Source: Erythrobacter ramosus | Lineage (GTDB): Bacteria; Pseudomonadota; Alphaproteobacteria; Sphingomonadales; Sphingomonadaceae | DNA: 64,000 nucleotides | Direction: 5' to 3' | NCBI RefSeq assembly: GCF_009828055.1 | Contig: NZ_WTYB01000003.1 | Span: forward strand, 89,642-153,641 | Part shown: positions 17,621-24,587 of the stretch, in pieces | Numbering within the stretch: position 1 is the first letter of the stretch | Layout: every line of letters starts with the position of its first letter | Translations under genes and position numbers: made by a program | Notes under the pieces: model-generated | The model's input: the letters and a program-made list of their open reading frames with translations, nothing else | The model's database searches: none | Told to the model about the DNA's origin: nothing

Positions 17621-19443
17621 GGCTTTTGTCTCGCGGTGGCCAAAACCGCCGCAACCTTGGTTTTGGCAGGCGAAGGAGCGGCTTGGGGCCGCGGCTTGTA
17701 ATGCGGCGCGGGGCCTTTGGGCGACCGCAAACCTTGCCATTGCCCGGCAGGCAGGTGATAGGCGTGGCACATCGCGCAATCGCTCGGCACGATCTTTTTG
17801 GTCTTCACTGCGGTCGCTCCGAGGTGACAATCTCGGCAGCTCTTCAGGTCCGGGATCAGCAGATCGCTCGCCACCTTGGAGGTGTCCGCCGCGTGGCAAT
17901 CGGTGCACTTCTCGCGCTTGTGCGCTTCGTGGTTGAAATAGCCGCTGGAGAGGAAGCGGTCGGGCAGGTTGACCGGGAACAGATCGGCCTGCCCGGTCGG
18001 GCCGCGGGTCGGCAGGTGACATTCGGTACAGACCCCGCCCGCCGACAACGCGTTTGACAGCCCGATATAGGCGCGCACCGGGCGGCCGAAATCCGCGCGA
18101 TAGGGTGAGGCGCTGCCGATCTGGCCGGGCCGCTGGCGGGCCGGGCCGACGCGCGCGCGCGGGCCGGACGAAACCCGGGCGAGATCCTCAGCCAGATCCT
18201 TGATATCGCCGTGGCGCAGCTTGCTGAAGCCGCCCGCCGCCGTGCGTCCGGAGACCAGACTGTGGCAGCCCTCGCAGGAGTCCTCCATCTTCACCTCCTT
18301 GAACGACAATCGGTCGGATGTCAGGATATGACAATCCTTGCATTCCAAGGGCTTACCATATTGTGAAAGGCTTACCGCCATACGCGCCGCGCCGCCGCGG
18401 GCGTTCATGTGGACATCGTGCGGGAAGACGAGGCCGGAGCGTTCGACCGGCTTTGCCCCCGGCGCCGCACGCACAGGCTTGGCCGCGCCGAAGCTGGCGA
18501 AATAGACCGGACGGAACTGCGGGTGGCCCTTGCCGAAGTCATGCGCGTTCGCCAGCGCCGTATCGGTCAGTCTGGTGTCGAGTTTATTGTGGCAGTCCGA
18601 ACAGAACGCCTCACCACCGGCGGGCTGGCGCTTGGGGCCTTCATGTTCGGAATGGCACGCAACGCAGCCCAGCGGGCCTTCCTTGCCGAAGCCTTCCGCG
18701 ATCCGCCATTGGAGCGCGTCGCCCGGCGACAGTGCGGGGCTGCCTTTGGCAAGGCGCGGCATCGGGGCGTGATCGCCGGTGTCCTTGTGGCAAGAGATGC
18801 AGGTTTCATCCTGTACGCTCTCGAAGGCATCGACGTGGCAGCTTTCGCAGTTATCCTTGAGGCTGTGGTGCTTCAGCGACAATTCGCCGCTCGTCCACGC
18901 GCTGTCCATCAGCACGGTGCCGGGGGTCTTGCCCGTGGGGTCTGGCTTGGCGGGCGAGCGCAGCAGATGGCTGGCGACCGGCACCAGCAGGAGCAATAGC
19001 AGGATCGCGCTCGCGAACGCCCAGCTCATCGCGCGCTTGGACGGCAACACGCTGGCGAGCGCAAAGCCGCGCAGGGCGTCGCCTTTGCCTTCATCGGCCA
19101 CAACCTGCCGGATGGTGATAATCGTCCGCCCATCCGCTTCGCTGGCAACCGCAAACCGCGCTGCGCCGAGTGAAATCTCTCCCCCGGTGCGCGGGTCGAT
19201 GGTTCCTTCCGTGACCACCCGGCCATCGAGCGCGAAGCCCAGCGTGCCTAGCGCGGCGACCGCCAGCGTCCCATCGCCTTGCAAGTCGATCCGCACATGG
19301 TTCTGCTCGACCGCCAGATCGGGCAGGTGGATGTCGTTTTCGGCGGCGCGGCCGATGGTGAGGCTGTTCTGATCGACCACCCGGTCGCGGATGATCTCGC
19401 GCCCGGCGGCGGTGAAATCGATGGTGCGGATCAGGAACGCCAT
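17617..19443 (-). CDS. FHA domain-transmembrane-decaheme cytochrome c3-like protein
   Basis: The 608-residue protein has three parts. Residues 1-115 form an FHA-like beta domain (I-G-R-A-A-E-N-D-I-H-L at 30-40). A single membrane segment (about 139-161) follows. The periplasmic region holds ten CXXCH motifs: C-E-S-C-H (C199), C-I-S-C-H (C215), C-V-A-C-H, C-S-D-C-H, C-K-D-C-H, C-E-G-C-H, C-T-E-C-H, C-T-D-C-H, C-R-D-C-H and C-A-M-C-H. The tail is Pro/Ala/Lys-rich. In the FHA domain the usual S-R-x-H loop reads E-Q-N-H (46-49), so the phosphothreonine-contacting serine is absent and binding may be lost or altered. The topology places a cytoplasmic regulatory domain on a membrane-anchored periplasmic electron carrier. 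The gene starts 13 bp after the b-type cytochrome stop and overlaps the phosphodiesterase start, so all are co-transcribed. Confidence 0.85.
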   Translation of the reverse strand: MAFLIRTIDFTAAGREIIRDRVVDQNSLTIGRAAENDIHLPDLAVEQNHVRIDLQGDGTLAVAALGTLGFALDGRVVTEGTIDPRTGGEISLGAARFAVASEADGRTIITIRQVVADEGKGDALRGFALASVLPSKRAMSWAFASAILLLLLLVPVASHLLRSPAKPDPTGKTPGTVLMDSAWTSGELSLKHHSLKDNCESCHVDAFESVQDETCISCHKDTGDHAPMPRLAKGSPALSPGDALQWRIAEGFGKEGPLGCVACHSEHEGPKRQPAGGEAFCSDCHNKLDTRLTDTALANAHDFGKGHPQFRPVYFASFGAAKPVRAAPGAKPVERSGLVFPHDVHMNARGGAARMAVSLSQYGKPLECKDCHILTSDRLSFKEVKMEDSCEGCHSLVSGRTAAGGFSKLRHGDIKDLAEDLARVSSGPRARVGPARQRPGQIGSASPYRADFGRPVRAYIGLSNALSAGGVCTECHLPTRGPTGQADLFPVNLPDRFLSSGYFNHEAHKREKCTDCHAADTSKVASDLLIPDLKSCRDCHLGATAVKTKKIVPSDCAMCHAYHLPAGQWQGLRSPKGPAPHYKPRPQAAPSPAKTKVAAVLATARQKP

Positions 19444-19456
19444 GCCGCCTGCCCCC

Positions 19457-20335
19457 TCACCAATAGTAGAACACGGAGATCACATGCGCGGTCAGCGCGG
19501 CGATCAGGGCGATGGTGAGCGGGATGTGGATGAACAGCCAGATTTCCAGCATCGCCCGAATGCGGAGCGCCCCGCGGATCTGGGCCAGCTGATCGCGCCG
19601 CCGTTCCAGTAGCGCGGCCACCCGCGTGGTGGCATCCGAACCGCCGCCCATGCCGTTCAAGGCGCGCGCGGTGGCACACCCCGAATAGCTCCCCGTCATC
19701 CGCGCGAGTGGGCCGCCGTAGAACACATTTTGGCCAAGGGCTGCGATCACCAGATCGGCCTCGGACCGGCCCAAGGGCTGGGCGGCGCTCTCCAATTGCC
19801 GATCAATCGCGGTCAGCGCGTCCAGCATCTGCGCGCGGGTCATTTCCTTACGGTTGGCGCTGAGGCTGGCGGGCAGGGTCGCATAGACCACCACGCCGTA
19901 AATCCCCGTCGCAATCACCAGCAGCATCAGCACATAGGCGAGCGTGTGAACGTTCCAGCCGACCTGGAAGCCTGTGTGCAGCGTCCCCACCACCACCAAC
20001 GACAGGCCGAGATAGACGTGCGCGGAGGTCCATGCCTTGAGGCTCCATGCCCCCGGATTGATCCGCCGCTTCCTCACACCCAACAACGACAGCCATAGGA
20101 TCAGCCCCACCCCGATGGTGCCGAGCGTGTAGCCGTACCACGTGCCGCCGTTGGGGCGCGGCTCCTGATCAATCAAGACATAGCCTGCGATACTCGCCGC
20201 GCTGAGCGCCAGCGCGATCCACAGCCAGCGGAAGCCGCGATGCTTGAGGAAGCTGACATGATCGGAATCGCGCCGCTTCTCGTCCTGCGAGAACCGTCCC
20301 GTGCCACCTTTCTCTTGGGCCGCCTTCGTCGCCAT
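19457..20335 (-). CDS. b-type cytochrome-like integral membrane protein
   Basis: The 292-residue protein starts at ATG 20335, overlapping the upstream stop by one base (TAATG). Longer starts fall inside the upstream gene. Hydrophobic segments are near 36-55, 69-87, 105-123, 131-152 and 262-288. Histidines lie in or beside them: H106, H120, H130, H270 and H284. Such pairs are typical heme b ligands in cytochrome b561 and ferric-reductase-like proteins. A soluble loop of about 100 residues separates helices four and five. Its place between the flavin/Fe-S gene and the membrane-anchored decaheme gene makes it the natural carrier of electrons across the inner membrane. The exact family is not certain, and heme binding is inferred from the histidine positions. 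Confidence 0.75.
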   Translation of the reverse strand: MATKAAQEKGGTGRFSQDEKRRDSDHVSFLKHRGFRWLWIALALSAASIAGYVLIDQEPRPNGGTWYGYTLGTIGVGLILWLSLLGVRKRRINPGAWSLKAWTSAHVYLGLSLVVVGTLHTGFQVGWNVHTLAYVLMLLVIATGIYGVVVYATLPASLSANRKEMTRAQMLDALTAIDRQLESAAQPLGRSEADLVIAALGQNVFYGGPLARMTGSYSGCATARALNGMGGGSDATTRVAALLERRRDQLAQIRGALRIRAMLEIWLFIHIPLTIALIAALTAHVISVFYYW

Positions 20336-22872
20336 TACTCGGCGTCCTCGGTCAGCTTGGTGAAGGTCAGGAACTTGTCGGGGCTGACGCGGATCGCGGC
20401 GCCCGTCGGGCAGGCGCGAACGCAGGCGGGGCCGCCGTCGATGCCGGAACACATATCGCACTTGATCGCCTGCTTGGGCTTGGCCGGGCCTTCCTTCTCG
20501 GCCGCCTTCTTGCGCCAGCTAGAGGACGCCTCTCCCGGGCCAGGGCCTTTGCCGAACAGCATCCACTGGAGGAGGCTCGGCTTCTTGGGCGGCTTGGCGT
20601 CCATGCGGATCACGCCGTAGGGGCAGTTCCTTTGGCAATTGCCGCAGCCGATGCAGGTTTCATCGATGAACACTTCGCCGTCCGGGCCGCGCTTGATCGC
20701 GTTGGGCGGGCAATCGGCCATGCAGTGTGGGTGTTCGCAGTGGCGGCATGATGTCGGTACGTGGAGGTGGGCGTAGGTCTTGCCCGCCTCCCGGTCCAAG
20801 CGCGACAGGCCGTCATGGCTGTCGGCGCAGGCCTTCTCGCAATTGTCGCAGCCGATGCACAGCTTCTCGTCGATCAGCAGCACGTCGGTCGCCTCACCGA
20901 TGCCGTTGTCGACGAGGAACTGCGCGGTCTTGGAATAGAGATCGACCGCGCCGGAAAAGCTGTCTTTCTGCCCTTCGATAAAGGCGTTGGTGGCGCGGCG
21001 GGTGGCCATGTCGGTCATCGCCCGCTCGCGCAGCTTGGGGTTGTGCGCCAGCAATTCGAGGAAGCCTTCGCCCGGCAGGCGGATCACTTCGGACTTGATC
21101 GCGGCCTTGACCGTCGCGGTGCGAGCGCTCCCGTCGATCACCGCCATCTCGCCGAAATATGAGCCTGCGGGGAGGTAGGACAGGAACACCGGCCGGTCGC
21201 CGATCTGCTTTTCGACGATCATCGAGCCGCGGCGGATGATGAAGACGTCCTTGTCGTCCGCGCCTTCGGTGACCACCACCTCGCCTGCGCGCTTTTCGAT
21301 CACCTGCGCCGCATCGACCAGCGGGGCGACATCCTCGCGGGTTAAGCCCGATCCGAACATCTGGAGCAATTGCCGCTCGATCGAGATACGCTGAATCTCC
21401 GCCTTGGCCGAGGGCACCTGCGATTGCAGCTTGAGCGCGGCGAGGCGCGAAATTTCGACCACGATAGTGTCTTCCGCCGCGCGGATCGTGGCACCCCGAC
21501 GGCGGCCCGAAATCAGGCCGACTTCCCCGAAGATCGAGCCTGCCTCAATCGGGATTGTCACCGAAGGATCAGCCGGATTGACCTCGACCGCGACCGATCC
21601 GCTGGCAATCCCGAACAGCGATGATCCGGGGGCATTGCGCTCGAAAATCACCTCGCCGGGAGCGAAGAACTTCGCCTCGCTGTCGAGCATGAATTCGCGC
21701 ATCTGCAAGGGGTTCATGCCGTTGAGGATCGACACATTGGTGCGCAGGAATTCGAGCCATTCGTCCGTGCTGCGATTGCCGGGAAGCCCTGCAAACTTGG
21801 CGGCGATGATCGGCTCGTCCGCAGGCTTCAGCGCGGTGTTGCCGTTGATGAATTCGATGACATCGTGGCCTTGGTTCATGCAGTGTTTGATCAGCGGATA
21901 GCCCGCCAGCGCACCGATCACGAAGATACCCGGCGCGGTGCTTTCGAACACCGGGGAGAGCTTGGGAAAGGCGCTGCGGTCATCGCTCGAAAATTCGATG
22001 CCGCATTCCTCGACGAAGGCGCGCGGCGGGGCGGAGCCGATGCGGGCGATGATCCGGTCACACGGGATGCGGATTTCGCCATCGCGGGTGGTTAGTGTGA
22101 TGAACCCCGGTTCGATCGACTTGGTCTCGCTCTCGGTACGGATCATCAGCTTGCCGGCTTCGTGGTCGGCGTTCAGCGCCTTGACGTTGGCGTCCTTGGC
22201 GGTCGGAAACTCCGTGCCGCGATTGAGGATAGAGACCGTGTTGCGCTGCGCCGGGTCTTCGGCGAGGCCGCGCGCATTCTCGATCCCGGCATCCCCGGTG
22301 CCGACGATGATGATGTGCTCGTCGACATACTCGGCCGGGTCATCCAGCTGGTACTGGACGTGCGGCAAGTCCGCTCCGGGACAGCGCATCCGGTTGGGAT
22401 TGCCCTGCGTGCCGATGGCGAGGATGATGTTTTCCGCCATCACCACCTCGCCGTTCGTCAGCTCAATCGCATAGGGCGGAGCGTGGCGCTGAATCTCGCG
22501 CACGGACTTGGTACCGTCCCGCGCGCGGGTGACGAGTTGCTGGACGCTTCCCGGGATCGCTGCGCCAGTGCCGCGGATCGCCTTCGCTTCGGCGTGGTAC
22601 TTCACATTGACCTTGTGGCCCGCGATCTGCTCGTCCCACAACCCGAGGATCACCTCGCGCTTGCCCGCTTCGAAATCGATGTCGCTGCGCAGCACCAGAT
22701 TGCTGGGCGTCGCCATGACGTGCTTGCCCTTCTGGTATTTGTAGATCGTGTCCGAGAGGTGGTCGGTCTTTTCGAGCAGCACATGGCTCAGCCCGAGGGC
22801 CGCTGCACGCGCGGCTGCGCTTAGCCCGGCAGGGCCAGACCCGATGATCGCGACTGTGTAAACATCGCCCAC
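20335..22872 (-). CDS. Fusion of FAD oxidoreductase, two cNMP-binding domains and a four-cluster ferredoxin
   Basis: The 845-residue protein starts at GTG 22872, four bases after G-G-G-G-G-A-G-G. Domain order: (a) residues 1-345, a FAD/NAD(P)-binding oxidoreductase of thioredoxin-reductase fold with G11-S-G-P-A-G16 and a second nucleotide site I-V-G-T-G-D-A-G at 189-196. (b) Two cyclic-nucleotide-binding domains, about 388-485 (F-G-E 448-450, then R-R-R-G-A-T-I) and about 505-612 (F-G-E 573-575, then A-R584-T-A-T-V, the canonical phosphate cassette). (c) About 665-830, four cysteine sets at C672/675/678/682, C709/712/717/721, C740/743/746/750 and C805/808/817/821, as in DmsB/NrfC subunits. 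The CXXC of true thioredoxin reductases is absent. It has no signal peptide, so it is cytoplasmic. It probably moves electrons between NAD(P)H and the b-type cytochrome next door, under direct cNMP control. Confidence 0.9.
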   Translation of the reverse strand: MGDVYTVAIIGSGPAGLSAAARAAALGLSHVLLEKTDHLSDTIYKYQKGKHVMATPSNLVLRSDIDFEAGKREVILGLWDEQIAGHKVNVKYHAEAKAIRGTGAAIPGSVQQLVTRARDGTKSVREIQRHAPPYAIELTNGEVVMAENIILAIGTQGNPNRMRCPGADLPHVQYQLDDPAEYVDEHIIIVGTGDAGIENARGLAEDPAQRNTVSILNRGTEFPTAKDANVKALNADHEAGKLMIRTESETKSIEPGFITLTTRDGEIRIPCDRIIARIGSAPPRAFVEECGIEFSSDDRSAFPKLSPVFESTAPGIFVIGALAGYPLIKHCMNQGHDVIEFINGNTALKPADEPIIAAKFAGLPGNRSTDEWLEFLRTNVSILNGMNPLQMREFMLDSEAKFFAPGEVIFERNAPGSSLFGIASGSVAVEVNPADPSVTIPIEAGSIFGEVGLISGRRRGATIRAAEDTIVVEISRLAALKLQSQVPSAKAEIQRISIERQLLQMFGSGLTREDVAPLVDAAQVIEKRAGEVVVTEGADDKDVFIIRRGSMIVEKQIGDRPVFLSYLPAGSYFGEMAVIDGSARTATVKAAIKSEVIRLPGEGFLELLAHNPKLRERAMTDMATRRATNAFIEGQKDSFSGAVDLYSKTAQFLVDNGIGEATDVLLIDEKLCIGCDNCEKACADSHDGLSRLDREAGKTYAHLHVPTSCRHCEHPHCMADCPPNAIKRGPDGEVFIDETCIGCGNCQRNCPYGVIRMDAKPPKKPSLLQWMLFGKGPGPGEASSSWRKKAAEKEGPAKPKQAIKCDMCSGIDGGPACVRACPTGAAIRVSPDKFLTFTKLTEDAE

Positions 22873-22980
22873 CTATCCTCCCCCTTGGATAGCGCGCACC
22901 CCGAGAGGCACCATACCCAAAACGGTCCCTGACACCAGAGCGAATTGCCCCGCTCGGCCACTGGTGCTAGCCGCTTTGCC

Positions 22981-23931
22981 ATGGCGTCAGACACACAACA
23001 GGCAGCGGGCGGAGCGTCCAAGGCAGGCTGGGTTCTGCTGGGAGCGGCATTGCTGCTGGCGGCAGGCTCGATCGGGTTCAATGTGTACCAGGGATCGGGG
23101 GGCGAGAACGCGCCTGCGGCCCCGGCGGACGGGACCGCCACGATCGAACAATTGCGCGCTGCGGCTGAGGCATCGAAAGACGACGCCGGGCCGTGGGGCG
23201 ACCTGGCCTTCGCCTATTTCGGGCAGGGCCAATATGCCGAGGCCGCCGCCGCCTATCGCCGCGCCTTGCAGATCGCCCCGAATGAAGCGGTGCTGTGGTC
23301 GGCGTTGGGCGAGACGCTGGTGCTGGCGAGCGAGCGCGATCCGTTGCCGGCCGAGGCTTTGGCCGCGTTCCAGAAAGCGGTCGCGCTGGACGCCACCGAT
23401 CCGCGCGCGCGGTATTTCCTCGCGGCGAAAAAGGATCTCGACAAGGATCATGAAGGCGCGCTGGCCGCGTGGCTCGATCTGCTCGCCGATAGCCCTCCCG
23501 GTGCGCCGTGGGAGACCGATCTGGTGCGGACCATCGAACAGGTCGGCAAGATGAACAGCATCGACGTCTCCGCCCGCATCGCCAAGGCGCAAGCGGCGCG
23601 CAAGCCCGCGCTGCTGGCGCCGGGATCGGGCAGCGTCGCGGGTGAAGCGGCGTCACCCGCCTTACGCGGCCCAAGCGCGGCGGATGTCGCGGCGGCAGGC
23701 GCGATGAAGCCTAGCGAACAGCGAACCATGGCCGAAGGCATGGTCGCGCAGCTCGAAGCGCGGCTTCAGAGCGAGCCGAAGAATGTCGACGGCTGGGTGA
23801 TGCTGATGCGCAGCCGCATGACGCTGGGCGAACCGGCCAAGGCCAAGGCCGCGCTGGAAGCGGCGGTGAAGGCGAACCCCGGCGCTGCGGCGGATTTGCG
23901 CGCGCAGGCAGCGGGGCTGGGGGTGAAGTAG
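22981..23931 (+). CDS. CcmI/CycH-like TPR protein for cytochrome c maturation
   Basis: The 316-residue protein starts at ATG 22981. It has a cytoplasmic stub, one membrane helix (about 16-36) and a periplasmic part with two TPR-rich regions (about 48-190 and 245-316) separated by a Pro/Ser/Ala linker. The W-V-M-L-M-R-S-R motif near the end of the second TPR region resembles the C-terminal domain of CcmI/CycH, which delivers apocytochrome c to the heme lyase. It lies divergent to the cNMP oxidoreductase with 108 bases between starts, and 25 or more heme sites are encoded nearby. A dedicated maturation helper for these multiheme proteins is a reasonable inference. No CcmF/H partner is in the window, so a general TPR scaffold is the alternative. 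Confidence 0.65.
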   Translation: MASDTQQAAGGASKAGWVLLGAALLLAAGSIGFNVYQGSGGENAPAAPADGTATIEQLRAAAEASKDDAGPWGDLAFAYFGQGQYAEAAAAYRRALQIAPNEAVLWSALGETLVLASERDPLPAEALAAFQKAVALDATDPRARYFLAAKKDLDKDHEGALAAWLDLLADSPPGAPWETDLVRTIEQVGKMNSIDVSARIAKAQAARKPALLAPGSGSVAGEAASPALRGPSAADVAAAGAMKPSEQRTMAEGMVAQLEARLQSEPKNVDGWVMLMRSRMTLGEPAKAKAALEAAVKANPGAAADLRAQAAGLGVK

Positions 23932-23982
23932 CCAGCCCGCTCGCCCTGGGCCTGTCGAAGGGCCTGACAGCGGCATGGCGAA

Positions 23983-24070
23983 GTTGACAAAGTTGACACC
24001 CTGTCAAGCGCCGGATTTCAATATTTGTCGTATTAAATCAGATTTTTACGTTGAAGAATCGAAGTTGACA
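23983..24070. repeat. GTTGACA triad with palindrome
   Basis: GTTGACA occurs at 23983, 23992 and 24064. The second copy is part of a perfect palindrome TTGACA-CCC-TGTCAA (23993-24007). The stretch between copies two and three is AT-rich. This could be a regulator site or a promoter -35 cluster, but no suitably placed gene start follows on the plus strand. Function unknown. Confidence 0.5.
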
Positions 24071-24246
24071 CTCCGCCAGTTGCGGGGGGGGGAGGGTCGT
24101 GCGCCGGTGGGTGCGCGGGACAACGATGGGAAAGAGCCTGCCTTCTGTAGCGCCGCAAGCCTGTGTAGGAAATCGCGCTGGGCAGCTTTCGGGAAGGGGC
24201 GAGACTGGCACTCATGACCGGTGATGGGTGGGCGGCAGTCTTAGCC

Positions 24247-24368
24247 CTCTCCCCTTGCGGGAGAGGGTTGGGAGAGGGGTCCGGAGCGAAGCTCCGGCCC
24301 TGACCCCCTCTCAACTGCGACTAGGCAGCAAGCTGCCAAGTCTTCGTATCTCTCCCGCAAGGGGAGAG
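24247..24368. repeat. Perfect 19-bp inverted repeat pair
   Basis: CTCTCCCCTTGCGGGAGAG at 24247-24265 and its exact reverse complement at 24350-24368 flank about 84 bases. The interior holds a further small hairpin (C-C-G-G-A-G-C-G-A-A-G-C-T-C-C-G-G). This looks like a dispersed intergenic repeat of the kind found in many proteobacterial genomes; no transposase is present. Confidence 0.75.
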
Positions 24369-24483
24369 AAAAGCCTGGCCGCAACGGGTCGCCGACTGAA
24401 TTTTCTGCTTTCGGTGGCATCGTGGCTCAAGTGGCCAAGCTGGATGTTAGGACGCCCTTCGCCGCCCCAGCCCGCATTCCCCC

Positions 24484-24568
24484 CTCCCCGGACTTGATCC
24501 GGGGCCCAGCTGCCTTCCATCGCGCGCCAACCCAAAGCAAGCGGGGTCCCGGGTCAAGCCCGGGAAGG
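24484..24568. repeat. GC-rich inverted repeat, same family as 16631-16726
   Basis: Imperfect arms around 24484-24510 and 24543-24568 share the C-C-C-G-G-(G/A)-C-T-T-G-A-(C/T)-C-C-G-G-G core with the repeat between the convergent cytochrome operons. It lies just downstream of the glutamate dehydrogenase stop on the minus strand and may end that transcript. Confidence 0.6.
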
Positions 24569-24587
24569 CGGTATGAACCTGTGCGCC

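Larger units (their letters stand above)
23932..24587. other. 656-bp intergenic region made of dispersed repeats, no gene seen
   Basis: No convincing gene is seen; short open frames here are repeat-derived. It holds three kinds of palindromic element: a C-C-T-G-T-C-G-A-A-G-G type at about 23937-23972, a 19-bp perfect inverted pair at 24247-24368, and a C-C-C-G-G-G-C-T-T-G-A-C-C-C-G-G-G pair at 24484-24568. It also has three copies of GTTGACA (23983, 23992, 24064) beside an AT-richer patch (about 24010-24060) that stands out from the surrounding GC-rich DNA. Confidence 0.75.

Noticed and set aside
17621..18022. N-terminal extension of the phosphodiesterase frame
   Set aside because: The extra codons lie inside the decaheme gene, and an ATGA-overlapping start at 17620 gives a normal-length enzyme.
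7307..19443. Assignment to hydroxylamine oxidoreductase, nitrite reductase or tetrathionate reductase multiheme families
   Set aside because: No CXXCK site, no active-site motif of these enzymes, and heme numbers and accompanying domains differ.
20335..22872. Annotation as thioredoxin reductase
   Set aside because: The FAD/NAD fold is similar but no CXXC redox pair is present in the nucleotide-binding half, and the added Fe-S and cNMP domains point to another role.
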